Shown piece by piece: positions 22,234-31,032 of a DNA stretch of 53,430 bases (its first letter is position 1; every line of letters begins with the position of its first letter). The translations under genes and the position numbers were made by a program. Source of the stretch: a virus. Where the stretch lies: positions 1 to 53,430 of IMG/VR virus record IMGVR_UViG_3300044632_002284. One strand, given 5' to 3'. The notes under the pieces are model-generated. The model did no database searches and had not been told where the DNA came from. It worked only from the letters and a program-made list of their open reading frames with translations.

Positions 22234-23346
22234 CTAACCCATTTTTATTTTCTGATAAAGATGAAGTGCCTGAGCAATCACTTGGTGCATATCATAGTAT
22301 TGATAGGTTCCTAACCTACCACCAAACATATACTTCTCAAGTTTATCACCTTGTATTTTGTATTTGGTGTAAATCTCACTATTTGTATCATCCTTGATTG
22401 GATAATAAGGCTCGTTATCACCTGTGTAGTCACAGGGATATTCTTTACTAACATAACTTGTTTTTTGATTTTGATAGTCAAAGAACTTATGTTCTAAAAT
22501 CCTTGTAAATGGTGTATCACTGTCTGTGTAATTAACCACAGGATGTCCTTGGAAACTGTGAGAGGTAATGTGGACGTTCTCCCATGTCAAACTACGGTAT
22601 TCCAATCTACCATGTTCGTAATTAAAAAATTTATCAATCGGACCTGTGTAGATTATCTTATCAGCAACTTCTTCCCACATTCCTTTGTTTTCAAAGAAGT
22701 CTTGGTTCAAGAACACATCAACATTATCCAATAACTTTTCAAATATTTGTGTATACCCACCAACAGGAATACCTTGGTATCTATCGTTGAAGTAATTATT
22801 GTCCCACGTAAACCTTACAGGTATTCTCTTAATGATTGACGCAGGTAGTTCCGTACATTTCTTCCCCCACTGTTTCTCAGTATATCCCTTAATAAACTTT
22901 TCATATATGTCGGTACCGACCATAGACAAGGCTTGTTGCTCTAAGTTAGTTACAGGACCCTTGTATCTTTGTTCCTCTATCTTCGCTCTTGCCTGTTCTT
23001 CTGTCTTCACACCCCACAGTTGGTAAAACGTCCACATATTAAATGGAAGGGTGTATAGTTCTTCTTTGTAGTTTGCTATGGGTGAATTAACAAACTGTTT
23101 AAAATCTGCAAATTGGTTTACCCAATCCCATATCTTTTTACTATCTGTATGAAAGATGTGAGCACCGTATCGGTGAACATGAATTCCGTCAACATCTTCG
23201 GTGTAACAGTTACCCCCAATGTGACTTCTTTTATCTATTACAAGTACTCTATGATTTTTACCCAACTCGTAGGCACAGGTTGCTCCAAAGAGTCCTGCAC
23301 CTACGATTAGATAATCATATTTCTTATTCGAAATCAAATTCAACAC
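22234..23346 (-). CDS. glf: UDP-galactopyranose mutase
   Basis: 370 residues, the usual length. The FAD-binding motif VGAGLFGA is at 15-22, followed by VLVIDKRSHIGGNCYTED. The family signature RYGAHIFHTD and the stretch IANYKEELYTLPFNMWTFYQLWG are present. It converts UDP-galactopyranose to UDP-galactofuranose. It overlaps the first of two glycosyltransferases by 23 bases; together they may add galactofuranose to a glycan on the phage or host. Confidence 0.96.
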   Translation of the reverse strand: MLNLISNKKYDYLIVGAGLFGATCAYELGKNHRVLVIDKRSHIGGNCYTEDVDGIHVHRYGAHIFHTDSKKIWDWVNQFADFKQFVNSPIANYKEELYTLPFNMWTFYQLWGVKTEEQARAKIEEQRYKGPVTNLEQQALSMVGTDIYEKFIKGYTEKQWGKKCTELPASIIKRIPVRFTWDNNYFNDRYQGIPVGGYTQIFEKLLDNVDVFLNQDFFENKGMWEEVADKIIYTGPIDKFFNYEHGRLEYRSLTWENVHITSHSFQGHPVVNYTDSDTPFTRILEHKFFDYQNQKTSYVSKEYPCDYTGDNEPYYPIKDDTNSEIYTKYKIQGDKLEKYMFGGRLGTYQYYDMHQVIAQALHLYQKIKMG

Positions 23347-24487
23347 CGTCAGAACTTAATACAGGTTCCTCAATTCTACGTTTGAGTTTATCTGACCACT
23401 CTTGTAAGAAATTTGATGTGTTATGGTAACAACGGTCTTCAATCAAGAAACACATCTGAGGGAATGGATTCACTCTTTCTTGTCCCATCATAATTTGTAA
23501 GTGTCCATAGATTTCATCGTATCTTCTTTGAGTCTCCAAGAAGAAACACAGGTAGAGTAAGTGTTCGTTTCTTGTTGGTGCGAACGCCTCTGCCTGATGA
23601 AAACACTTTTCAGCCTTCTCCAAGTCACCAATTACTTCCCAAGCCTGACCCATCAAGATAAATGCGAAGTAAGCCATCTCATCAATTCTTGCAGGTCTAC
23701 CAGTTACATAATAGTTATGAGAATACTCCATGAACTTTTCATAGTAGAAAATACATCTTCTAGCAAATTCTTTTGAGTGGTCTAATCCAAATGGAAGTTC
23801 ATCAGACTTACCCCAACAGTCAGAGTATGATTTTGCAACGTACCAAAGGTGATATAAATCTTCTCTAACGGTATTACCAACCACTTTGTCAATTTCAAGT
23901 TCCAAAGCGTCTTTCAAGAACTTCCTTGGAACATGCCAAGTCTGTCCGTCACTGTGAACCACGTGTCTAAATCCTTCAGGGAGAGTAACTCTAACAAACC
24001 CTTCACCGATTTCAGGTAAGTGGATTGTTTCGTGTCTTTTATCGTGTTGGAAGAACCATGGTCGGTCAGCATTCCACAACCAAGTTCGGTAGTATCTCAT
24101 ACCGTTTGCATGTGCAATTACATTATAAGAATCCACACTCAAGTCATCCAATACGGACCAATCAAAATCTTCATCAACCTCAAGAATCTCATCAGCATCC
24201 ATCCTCAAAATCCATTGACATCCGTGGTCTGTTTGGAGACATGTCTTCAAGGTATGGTCTCGGTTCCAACCTGGATATTGCCATTCAATCTCATAGAGTA
24301 AACCAGGGATTCCTTTTTCCGCAAAGAAGTCACGGATAATGTCCTGAGTTCCGTCTTTTGAACCGTTATCTTGGATAACCCAATAGTCAATGTGTTTCCA
24401 CACTGTTTCTAACATTCGGGTTATTGTTGGCGCCTCGTTGGCAACCATTGCGTTTAAACACAATTTAATTTTCTTGTTATTATTCAT
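23324..24487 (-). CDS. Family 2 glycosyltransferase with helical C-terminal repeats
   Basis: 387 residues. The N-terminal GT-A domain has LNAMVANEAPTITRMLETVW, IQDNGSKDGTQDII at 38-51 and the metal-binding DAD at 97-99. The C-terminal half (about 265-350) contains a TPR-like unit (AWEVIGDLEKAEKCFHQAEA). This SunS/TPR-like architecture is known for peptide and protein glycosyltransferases. It lies between the mutase and the next glycosyltransferase, overlapping both. Confidence 0.9.
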   Translation of the reverse strand: MNNNKKIKLCLNAMVANEAPTITRMLETVWKHIDYWVIQDNGSKDGTQDIIRDFFAEKGIPGLLYEIEWQYPGWNRDHTLKTCLQTDHGCQWILRMDADEILEVDEDFDWSVLDDLSVDSYNVIAHANGMRYYRTWLWNADRPWFFQHDKRHETIHLPEIGEGFVRVTLPEGFRHVVHSDGQTWHVPRKFLKDALELEIDKVVGNTVREDLYHLWYVAKSYSDCWGKSDELPFGLDHSKEFARRCIFYYEKFMEYSHNYYVTGRPARIDEMAYFAFILMGQAWEVIGDLEKAEKCFHQAEAFAPTRNEHLLYLCFFLETQRRYDEIYGHLQIMMGQERVNPFPQMCFLIEDRCYHNTSNFLQEWSDKLKRRIEEPVLSSDGVEFDFE

Positions 24488-25727
24488 AGATGTAATTCAT
24501 TATTTGTTCTTCATTATGATACTTTCTCACTCCCCCACGGTTTTGAAACTTCTGAGAGTGACCCAGTTCTTCATCCCAATTCCAATCTTCAAAACCTAAC
24601 TCAATGATTCTCTCATGAATTCGTTTGTCGTAATGGTCTCGGATTAATCTTGCTCTACGATTGATGTCTGTCGCGTTGTTATCAACCGTTGAGTTTTTGT
24701 TGTTATATTGGATGTATAACATTTTTTTGACGTGAATCATTCGTGTATGTAGAAATGTATGAACAATAAGTTCAAAGTCATCAGCAACAGGTGTCAACTT
24801 ATTGTGTCCACCAATCTCATGATATAGTTTTCTTTCCCACATTCTAACGTGGTTTGGCATTGATATGTTAAACCGTATAGACAATGGGTTGATATCAGGG
24901 TACCAATGTGCCAGTCTCTCAACACCATCAACCATAACTTTGGTATGACCAGCATATCCAAAGTCAAAGTAATTGTCGTGTCTTGCATACCAATCACCTG
25001 ACCAATCGTGGTCATAGTATTTGAACTCACCATCCTCGTAACACTCGGTAACGTCTGTGTATAGGAAACCAGCATCGGGATATTGAAGGATTGCATCGTG
25101 AGAGATTTGTAAACACTCTGAAGTTAATGCATCATCATGGTCCAACTCAACCAACCAATCCCCATCACCAAGTGTTGCTGCTCTGTGTTTTGCCAAACCA
25201 ACGTTACCACCTGTAATTGGATACAATTTATGTGGTTTTACTCTATAGTCATTCTCAGCGATTTTCTTGAGGATATTCCACGTAATCTCATCAGGTGAAT
25301 CATCCAACACAATCCATTCCCAATTGGTAAATGTTTGTTTTTTCAGACTCTCATAGGTTCTGTAAATCCTTTCGTTTGTCTTATACGTTGGAGTGAATAC
25401 TGAGAACCGTGGACGTATGTAGTCGGTGTTTCTGAAAACAGACTGACATACAATTACGTTTGCCAAGACCATATCAGGTAACGGTTCATCATAGTGAATA
25501 TGAAATCTCGTTAAATGGAAATGTGGTATTTCAATGTTCTCATCAAAAGAAATGATTAGGTCGGGCTTATACTGTGTGTAATCTTCAATGACTCTATTCT
25601 CATAGGGTAAAGAATAAATCACAACCTCATCATGAAGGTGTTCCTCCCAATAAATGTCTGAATGTAATATAATCTCCCCCAAAGTGTGCCAACCGTAAAC
25701 GATTGCCGATGGTTTTTTTGTCTGCAT
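24480..25727 (-). CDS. Family 2 glycosyltransferase with N-terminal extension
   Basis: 415 residues. The GT-A domain begins at about residue 107 (RFSVFTPTYKTNERIYRTYE), with WEWIVLDDSPDEITW, then GNVGLAKHRAATLGDGDWLV and the metal-binding ELDHDD. An upstream ~105-residue segment (GWHTLGEIILHSDIYWEEHL) is not recognised. It overlaps the following glycosyltransferase by 8 bases and is the first gene of the sugar operon. Confidence 0.9.
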   Translation of the reverse strand: MQTKKPSAIVYGWHTLGEIILHSDIYWEEHLHDEVVIYSLPYENRVIEDYTQYKPDLIISFDENIEIPHFHLTRFHIHYDEPLPDMVLANVIVCQSVFRNTDYIRPRFSVFTPTYKTNERIYRTYESLKKQTFTNWEWIVLDDSPDEITWNILKKIAENDYRVKPHKLYPITGGNVGLAKHRAATLGDGDWLVELDHDDALTSECLQISHDAILQYPDAGFLYTDVTECYEDGEFKYYDHDWSGDWYARHDNYFDFGYAGHTKVMVDGVERLAHWYPDINPLSIRFNISMPNHVRMWERKLYHEIGGHNKLTPVADDFELIVHTFLHTRMIHVKKMLYIQYNNKNSTVDNNATDINRRARLIRDHYDKRIHERIIELGFEDWNWDEELGHSQKFQNRGGVRKYHNEEQIMNYIYE

Positions 25728-25762
25728 ACAAACAAATTATAGGTAAATAACTCTATGTGTCA

Positions 25763-25786
25763 AGGGTCTCCTTTTACAGAGACCCT
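25763..25786. terminator. 8-bp hairpin between sugar operon and DUF6011-like gene
   Basis: AGGGTCTC (25763-25770) pairs perfectly with 25779-25786. No strong T run follows on the minus strand, so termination would be weak. It may be an RNA-stability hairpin. Confidence 0.5.
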
Positions 25787-25792
25787 CACACT

Positions 25793-26548
25793 TTAGGACA
25801 ACATTTCCAACATGATACTCCTGTCACCATCCCACTTTTTGATTTGTGACCTTGGAATCCAAAACTCCATCAAACCAATCTCTTCCACTCGTTTGAGGTA
25901 GTCCTCACGGTATTGGGTCGCCTGAGACCTGTCGGTGATGTATGGGACCCTCATGTGTTTAGAACAAATCTTACCCATACCAGTCAACATTGAGAACTCA
26001 TCAGTCAAGGTCTTGGCACAACACATACAAACCTTACTACGTTTTACCGTCATCTTACCTTGGAACTTCACAGCCTTTGGTGATATACCCAACATCTTGG
26101 TGATGTCAATTAAGGTTGGATTAAACTCAAGACCGTAAGTTTCTTTGAGTTGTTGGCCAATCTTACGACCAATCAAGACAGTCTCGCCAGGAGTCGGAAT
26201 ACGTAGTTTAAGAACCTTGTCTTTGTATTCCTCCTTGTCAATCTGAGCGATTGCCACTGTGATTTGTTTGTCAGTCAAAGTTCCCCACTTTTGGAACTTC
26301 TCGGCGATGTCCTTTACGAACTTACTCTCCCCTGTGTATTCTACGATACGTTTGAGCTCGGGACGCTCATCTACAGTTACCTTGGTTGGTTGACTGTTAA
26401 GACATTTCTCTGCGGTTTCCATTTGTTTTGGTGTTAAACGTCCCCACTGATTAAGGGAATCTTTCATTTTGTTGATAAAACTGTTGTTTCCTTGGTAGTT
26501 ACGAACTTTCTCGGTGATTTTGATGGTGTCAGTCATGGTTGTTGTCAT
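25793..26548 (-). CDS. DUF6011-like Cys-cluster protein with two internal repeats
   Basis: 251 residues. Two copies of a ~30-residue helical repeat occur (NSFINKMKDSLNQWGRLTPKQ; ESKFVKDIAEKFQKWGTLTDKQ). A Cys-x-x-Cys region follows (SKVCMCCAKTLTDEFSMLTG, then MGKICSKHM), the C..CGR.L...S...G.GP.C pattern of DUF6011, which probably binds zinc. A basic/acidic C-terminus follows. A host-type promoter lies 9 nt upstream of the first ATG; ATG at 26536 is an alternative start that leaves a normal leader. Confidence 0.65.
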   Translation of the reverse strand: MTTTMTDTIKITEKVRNYQGNNSFINKMKDSLNQWGRLTPKQMETAEKCLNSQPTKVTVDERPELKRIVEYTGESKFVKDIAEKFQKWGTLTDKQITVAIAQIDKEEYKDKVLKLRIPTPGETVLIGRKIGQQLKETYGLEFNPTLIDITKMLGISPKAVKFQGKMTVKRSKVCMCCAKTLTDEFSMLTGMGKICSKHMRVPYITDRSQATQYREDYLKRVEEIGLMEFWIPRSQIKKWDGDRSIMLEMLS

Positions 26549-26556
26549 TTGTTATA

Positions 26557-26564
26557 CAAAGATA
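26557..26564 (-). promoter_or_regulatory. Host-type promoter -7 box TATCTTTG
   Basis: TATCTTTGTATAAC reads exactly like the promoter of the giant RNA at 30983 (same 14 bases). Confidence 0.65.
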
Positions 26565-26600
26565 CAAATAAACTTCATTCCCACAAGCAAAAAGAAAAAA

Positions 26601-26627
26601 AATCCCCTCTTTTTTTCAGAGGGGATT
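26601..26627 (-). terminator. Strong intrinsic terminator
   Basis: A perfect 10-bp stem (26601-26610 with 26618-26627) with a T-rich tail on the minus strand ends the 26635-27114 gene. Confidence 0.85.
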
Positions 26628-26634
26628 CTCACTC

Positions 26635-27114
26635 TTAGTTTTGAGTGAAGGCTTTGTCAGCCCAAGTTTTAGCTCCCATGAAGTCCCAAATATTCATGTC
26701 ACACATGTTGGGGAAACTACTTCTCATGTCACCAACGGTCAACACATCCAAGAAACCTTTATCGATTCCGTGCCACTTGTTTCCTTTAGTTGTGAAAACA
26801 TTGTGCCATAATTCCATTCCATTGTCGTAAGTCACCTTAACTTGAACGTTTACCAAAGAGTTTTTCTTGTACCCTGCGATAACAGACTGAGCGGTACCTT
26901 TGGTGTCGTGGATGACGAGGAAACCCGCTCTACACTTAACAACGATACGGAATTCATATTCAGCGTTCACGTCTTTGATATGGTTAGAGACAGTAACAGA
27001 CAGACGTTTGCCGTTGGTGGTGGTGTCAAAGGAGCCGTAGAATACGTCTCCTGCCATTGTTCCTTCAGTAACTTTGATGATTGATTGGGTCGGGGTAGAG
27101 ATTGTGTTTGTCAT
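26635..27114 (-). CDS. Hypothetical beta-rich protein (159 aa)
   Basis: The start is taken at ATG 27114 because the promoter box at 27138-27145 places the transcript start near 27131, so the GTG at 27135 cannot be used. The sequence has alternating hydrophobic strands (GKRLSVTVSNHIKDVNAEYEFRIV) and ends MNIWDFMGAKTWADKAFTQN. Strong promoter and terminator suggest high early expression. The family is not recognised; the Asn/Thr-rich start (MTNTISTPTQS) is probably a flexible tail. Confidence 0.65.
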   Translation of the reverse strand: MTNTISTPTQSIIKVTEGTMAGDVFYGSFDTTTNGKRLSVTVSNHIKDVNAEYEFRIVVKCRAGFLVIHDTKGTAQSVIAGYKKNSLVNVQVKVTYDNGMELWHNVFTTKGNKWHGIDKGFLDVLTVGDMRSSFPNMCDMNIWDFMGAKTWADKAFTQN

Positions 27115-27137
27115 AGTAGTGGTTTTTTTTAACACTA

Positions 27138-27145
27138 CAAAGATA
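27138..27145 (-). promoter_or_regulatory. Host-type promoter -7 box TATCTTTG
   Basis: TATCTTTGTAGTGTTAA on the minus strand; shares the GTAGTGT start-site sequence with 2417 and 29993. Confidence 0.7.
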
Positions 27146-27175
27146 CGCGCAAAATCCGAACTGCCAAACTTTTTT

Positions 27176-27904
27176 TTATTTTAATCTTGACATCTTAAAA
27201 ATGTAATCGTCATCAATAAAATGTACGGTCTTTGGATTTTCAGGTATCTCATCAGTAAAATAATATAACGCCAAAGAATATCTTGAGATGTTATCGGGTG
27301 TGTTCAAAGGAACAGGGTGCCCGTGAGGAGCATTTTCAATATCAAATATAACCGCTCTATTAAAAATTGGTGAAATCTTAACACACTCCCTTGAAAAGTC
27401 TTTTTCCCACAATTCTAAATCTCCCCCCCATTCTTTTTCCCAATTTTTATTTAAGTATATTAACAAATTGAGTTTTCTACGATGATTGGTTTCAGGATGT
27501 CTATTATAATCAGTATGAATTGATAACTTACCACCTCTATTGATTTTATGAACACCACCACCCATTAAAATATCATCACAATATAAATTTGAGTGACCTG
27601 TCAATTCTTTAAGAAAATTTAAAAATTCAGGCGTGTTTAAATAATCAATAACTAAAGAAGTGTGTGGTATTTGTTTTTTTAATTGTATTATATCAGTATC
27701 ATGATTTGGTGTGTAGAATTTATTTACCTCATACTTTTCAACCCATTCTTGATTATTGTGATACCAATAATCGTGTTGTTTTAATTCCGAAAGAACTCTC
27801 TTCAAAAGATAATCAGGTAAAAAATTATCAATTACCGTATAGGGGAATGGGTGCGCATTTTGATACACACAACTTAATTTTTTAGATAAACTATAATCAA
27901 TCAT
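27176..27904 (-). CDS. 2-oxoglutarate/Fe(II) oxygenase, prolyl-4-hydroxylase-like
   Basis: 242 residues. The iron ligands are visible: His130-Thr-Asp132 (HTDYNRHP) and a distal His at 194 or 196 in NAPHGHPVPL; Arg208 (RYSLALYYF) would hold 2-oxoglutarate. NLLIYLNKNWEKEWGGDLELW is the classic strand of this family. It hydroxylates an amino acid, proline in the closest type. The window also codes three giant collagen-like fibres, an obvious but unproven substrate. Confidence 0.85.
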   Translation of the reverse strand: MIDYSLSKKLSCVYQNAHPFPYTVIDNFLPDYLLKRVLSELKQHDYWYHNNQEWVEKYEVNKFYTPNHDTDIIQLKKQIPHTSLVIDYLNTPEFLNFLKELTGHSNLYCDDILMGGGVHKINRGGKLSIHTDYNRHPETNHRRKLNLLIYLNKNWEKEWGGDLELWEKDFSRECVKISPIFNRAVIFDIENAPHGHPVPLNTPDNISRYSLALYYFTDEIPENPKTVHFIDDDYIFKMSRLK

Positions 27905-27909
27905 ATTTT

Positions 27910-28215
27910 TTAAATTCTACAAGAACCGTCACAAGTTTGTCCAACACCATCAACATAACCTCTTCTTATATCAACGTGTGTGTTTTTGGTATAACTTGTT
28001 TTTCCACCACAAATAACACAACTATCATACTCATCGTCAGAACGTTCTTCAATACCAACGACATGTCCGTAATCGTCAACAACTAACTTGACATGTTCAT
28101 CAGAATTTTTTACAAGGTTATTAATCTCATTCCAATACTTTTCTCTAACGTATTTTCCGAGTTCCAAATCATTTGGTCTTTCCAAAATTTCACGGGTTGC
28201 GATTTTTATTTCCAT
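27910..28215 (-). CDS. Small zinc-binding-like protein (101 aa)
   Basis: The start is taken at ATG 28215 rather than 28239 because MEIKIATREILERPNDLELG is the more natural N-terminus. C-x-x-C (CVICGG) and a distal C-x3-C (TCDGSC) could bind one zinc with a His between. A helical N-terminal half carries KYVREKYWNEI. It lies 5 bases before the oxygenase gene and is co-transcribed with it. Confidence 0.6.
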   Translation of the reverse strand: MEIKIATREILERPNDLELGKYVREKYWNEINNLVKNSDEHVKLVVDDYGHVVGIEERSDDEYDSCVICGGKTSYTKNTHVDIRRGYVDGVGQTCDGSCRI

Positions 28216-28274
28216 TTTTATTTTAATAATACATACCAAATGTTGAAAAAAAATACTATCAATTCAATTTTACG

Positions 28275-28283
28275 GTATTTATA
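28275..28283 (+). promoter_or_regulatory. Candidate late promoter GTATTTATA
   Basis: 14 nt before the GTG start at 28298. Confidence 0.4.
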
Positions 28284-28297
28284 TTAAAAGTCATACT

Positions 28298-29074
28298 GTG
28301 ACCAACGAGAAAATTTATCAATTAGTTTTAAAATACTCTTACTTGTTTGACCAAACGCCAAACATACTTGACCTTATTACCGTACAAATTAATAAATTGT
28401 GGGATTGGGAGTATGGCGGAAGATTTAGGAGATTTACAAATGATGATGATTCCATATTTGCAATTATGTTATATCTACATAGAAAAGGATATTCCTATGA
28501 CCAAATTATAAATAAAATTAAAAACAGTACCGCAATAGTTCTTGGTTACGACAACGAAGAACGTGTTTTAGAAACGTGTGGTGATTGTGAGGGAAGTGGT
28601 CGTGAAGAATGTACAATTTGTGGTGGTAGTGGAACAGTTGAATGTAATGATTGTGATGGAACAGGAGAAGTGTCGGGTGAGCCTTGCGACTCGTGTCAAG
28701 GCGGAGGTGAATTTGATTGTGACGAATGTGATGGAGACGGTTATATTGAATGTCGTGAATGTGAGGGTGGTGGTGATGTCGAAAACCCCGACAAAACTAA
28801 ATTTACAACAGTTACTTATCTAACCTTTAATCCTGTGGTTGCCAATTATTTTAGAGAAAATTTAAATGGTAGCGTTCCCGAAATTTCAAACTCAACTTTT
28901 GATAAATTACATAAATTGGATGAAAGTGATTTTGAAGTTGAATTACAAAGTAATTATAAAAGGGTGTCCAATTATGTTATTGAGGTAACTTCAGACCCTG
29001 AGGAATTAATTGAATTTATTTCGGACGCAAAAAACCAAATTGAAAATAACTACTTATGGACTTTAACGGTATAG
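28298..29074 (+). CDS. DnaJ-type zinc-finger protein without J domain
   Basis: 258 residues; GTG start, chosen because no in-frame ATG lies between the RTATTTATW element and the open frame. Residues about 90-160 hold six CxxCxGxG-type repeats (CGDCEGSG, CTICGGSG, CNDCDGTG, CDSCQGGG, CDECDGDG, CRECEGGG). No J domain (HPD) is present. Such stand-alone DnaJ zinc fingers can bind unfolded proteins or serve as disulfide isomerases. It overlaps the next gene by 19 bases. Confidence 0.75.
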   Translation: MTNEKIYQLVLKYSYLFDQTPNILDLITVQINKLWDWEYGGRFRRFTNDDDSIFAIMLYLHRKGYSYDQIINKIKNSTAIVLGYDNEERVLETCGDCEGSGREECTICGGSGTVECNDCDGTGEVSGEPCDSCQGGGEFDCDECDGDGYIECRECEGGGDVENPDKTKFTTVTYLTFNPVVANYFRENLNGSVPEISNSTFDKLHKLDESDFEVELQSNYKRVSNYVIEVTSDPEELIEFISDAKNQIENNYLWTLTV

Positions 29075-29595
29075 TAAAATTTTTAAAATCCCGAGGTGGA
29101 TACCCTAACCCAAATATGAATTTATATTTGGAGATGTTTGACATGACTCAATCAGAGTTTCTCATGTCCATGCACAAATCTTTAGGTGAAGAAGGTACCA
29201 AAACATTATTAACTAAATCAATCAAAAAATTAACTAAAGATGGACCATTTAAAATTGAAATAGACAGTTTAGAGGTTGGGTCATACGTTGAGTTAGATTT
29301 TAAAAATTCATCTGTTTATGTTGAAGAAATTAATGATGAAAGATATGCCACAGTATTAATAGAAAATTGGGACATACCAAATTCAAGTATAATTTACTTA
29401 CATATAAATGACGATGGTGAAGAAGAGATGAAATATTTTGACATTGATGGTTTATTAGATTTTTTATGGGATGAAAACCCGTACGACTACTCCGACGCAT
29501 TAAATGAATGGGTATCATTTATTGCAAAACAAATTAGTTCATATATGGGAACCCCAATAGGATTGGCTGATAGAGCAAATAGAGCAAAAGAATAA
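29056..29595 (+). CDS. Hypothetical acidic protein (179 aa)
   Basis: MDFNGIVKFLKSRGGYPNPNM... starts inside the zinc-finger gene and is coupled to it. The middle has alternating strands (SYVELDFKNSSVYVEEI, RYATVLIENWD) and an acidic segment HINDDGEEEMKYFDIDGLLD. The end is helical (SFIAKQISSYMGTPIG). No family is recognised. It is followed by a perfect 10-bp terminator. Confidence 0.6.
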   Translation: MDFNGIVKFLKSRGGYPNPNMNLYLEMFDMTQSEFLMSMHKSLGEEGTKTLLTKSIKKLTKDGPFKIEIDSLEVGSYVELDFKNSSVYVEEINDERYATVLIENWDIPNSSIIYLHINDDGEEEMKYFDIDGLLDFLWDENPYDYSDALNEWVSFIAKQISSYMGTPIGLADRANRAKE

Positions 29596-29621
29596 AAAAG
29601 GTCAGCCGAAACTGACCTTTT
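29596..29621 (+). terminator. 10-bp intrinsic terminator, bidirectional
   Basis: AAAAGGTCAG (29596-29605) pairs with 29612-29621; T-rich on both sides. It ends the plus-strand pair and also serves the convergent 29681-29974 gene, with a further 7-bp hairpin at 29661-29677. Confidence 0.8.
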
Positions 29622-29680
29622 CTTTTGGGACTGACCGAATGACAGTCAATCACTCCACCACCTGACATTATGTCAGGAAA

Positions 29681-29974
29681 TTATTTGGTAACTAAAGCTT
29701 CCACCTTAGATTTCATATGTTCTGACAAACTAAGTTCACCAACTGTTGGTGTAACCAAGGAAGTCAAAACAATAGAATCAACCAAATACTTGTAAGGAAT
29801 GTGAACCAAGAAGTCGGTACCATTGAAGAAATCTAAATCTCCTTTGAGTTCCAAACAACCGTGAACCATCTTCAAAAACAACTTAAACTGAACACCATCA
29901 ACAAAGGTTTCATTCAAGAGGGTTCCGAACTTCTCGTTCTCAATCCGAATATTGTATGTAAAATTTATTTTCAT
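29681..29974 (-). CDS. Hypothetical protein (97 aa)
   Basis: Begins MKINFTYNIRIENEKFGTLL; predominantly beta, with a hydrophobic core (FLVHIPYKYLVDSIVL) and a short helical end. Driven by a consensus promoter (29993-30000) with a leader of about 15 nt. It lies downstream of the giant RNA, separated by that RNA's terminator. No family is recognised. Confidence 0.6.
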   Translation of the reverse strand: MKINFTYNIRIENEKFGTLLNETFVDGVQFKLFLKMVHGCLELKGDLDFFNGTDFLVHIPYKYLVDSIVLTSLVTPTVGELSLSEHMKSKVEALVTK

Positions 29975-29992
29975 ATCTGTTGTTTAACACTA

Positions 29993-30000
29993 CAAATATA
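29993..30000 (-). promoter_or_regulatory. Host-type promoter -7 box TATATTTG
   Basis: TATATTTGTAGTGTTAAAC on the minus strand, nearly identical to the promoters at 2417 and 27138. Confidence 0.7.
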
Positions 30001-30026
30001 AAAAGAACTTTCCATATAAACAAAAA

Positions 30027-30052
30027 AACCCGAAGATTTTTTTCTTCGGGTT
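30027..30052 (-). terminator. Strong intrinsic terminator of the giant RNA
   Basis: AACCCGAAGA (30027-30036) pairs perfectly with 30043-30052, followed by seven Ts on the minus strand. Confidence 0.9.
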
Positions 30053-30976
30053 TTGGCACTTAGGTTGAGAATACACCTTTGATTGAGAATCTTTAGGAAC
30101 ATTATTGTTTCTTTCCGTTTCCACTATCTTTTGAATAGTAATTCTCAGTGACGGTTCCTTAGGGGTACCACTCCTTGAGTTGTAGCTTACTCTCTTTTTA
30201 CTTATTACTCTCCGAGGTTGCCACCCCAGTGAATCCTTGCGGGATTAGAGAACGTTCTCAAGAATCGTGTGGGTCTTGGAAACCCACAACGGCAATGAAC
30301 ATCTCATTACTATGTAGTCACCTTTCACCTACAACTGACGGACACTTTTCCTTTGTCTTTTAGTATTTGCATACCTATAAAATGCAAAGTTTGTTGTTTG
30401 TGGATGGATGAAAGTAGTGGTCCGCCGACCAGCCAAGCCATCTTTTGAACGACTCGATACTATACTACTCTCTGAGATATCCCTACCTCAACACTTCAAG
30501 ACTACTTCGTGACTTATGTCTTGGTAGACAATGGTCAAGGATGATTTCGGCACCACCCGTTTGTCATCATACCTTTCGGTTTTAAGTATCCTTTGATATT
30601 GAATCCCGCAGTTATAAGGTTGGATTACCCTATTTCCCACAACAATTCTACGAGTTATTCTTATTGTTCTTCCGAACTCAACCCAACGACCCACATCGCT
30701 GAGTCATATTTCCATTTCATCTACAGTGTCACCCTCGATTACTTAGGACTTATGATATCCCGCTTGCCTACTCGAGTTAATAAAACCGAAGTTTTAAAAA
30801 CCGCAATCTCTTTTAAACTTGAGAGACCACTTTATCCCACTTTCGTGGTTTATTTATCGACCATAGGCGGCCGATTATCTTTTCTCAGTATTTTCTCAAA
30901 ATCAACCCAAGGGTCTCATCATCAACATACTGATGGAATAATCAATAATTTAAAGAACGTTTCAGTTTCCTGATTT
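30027..30976 (-). ncRNA. Giant structured noncoding RNA (~950 nt), GOLLD/ROOL-like candidate
   Basis: No credible ORF lies here, yet the sequence is richer in G+C than the gene gaps and full of hairpins. It has its own promoter and terminator. On the minus strand loops are the stable RNA types: UUCG (30782-30795), GAAA (30837-30848) and GAAA (30962-30973). Helices include 7 bp at 30856-30862/30869-30875, 7 bp at 30268-30274/30282-30288, 7 bp at 30366-30372/30382-30388, and an 8-bp long-range helix 30178-30185/30329-30336 that closes a ~145-nt domain. A pseudoknot is possible near the 3' end. It lies just downstream of a tRNA, as giant phage RNAs often do. Class membership is inference. Confidence 0.75.
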
Positions 30977-30982
30977 GTTATA

Positions 30983-31012
30983 CAAAGATACAACAGTTTT
31001 TCATTCTGTCAA
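30983..31012 (-). promoter_or_regulatory. Promoter of the giant RNA (TTGACA ... TATCTTTG)
   Basis: Minus strand: TTGACA (31007-31012), 16-nt spacer, TATCTTTG (30983-30990). Predicted start is near 30976. It combines the host TAnnTTTG box with a TTGACA, so it is probably strong. Confidence 0.75.
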
Positions 31013-31032
31013 GCACCTTCGTGTTTTTTTTG

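Noticed and set aside
27115-27135. GTG start at 27135 for the 26635 gene
   Set aside because: The -7 box ends at 27138, so this codon lies upstream of or at the transcript start; ATG 27114 is used.
30488-30973. ORFs on both strands inside the giant RNA (68 aa minus, 126 aa plus)
   Set aside because: They do not look like proteins, have no start signals, and lie across strong RNA helices whose loop types fit the minus strand as RNA.
30027-30976. tmRNA, RNase P RNA, or a self-splicing intron
   Set aside because: Too long for the first two, no tmRNA tag or tRNA-like ends, no intron core or split gene recognised, and it is bounded by its own promoter and terminator.
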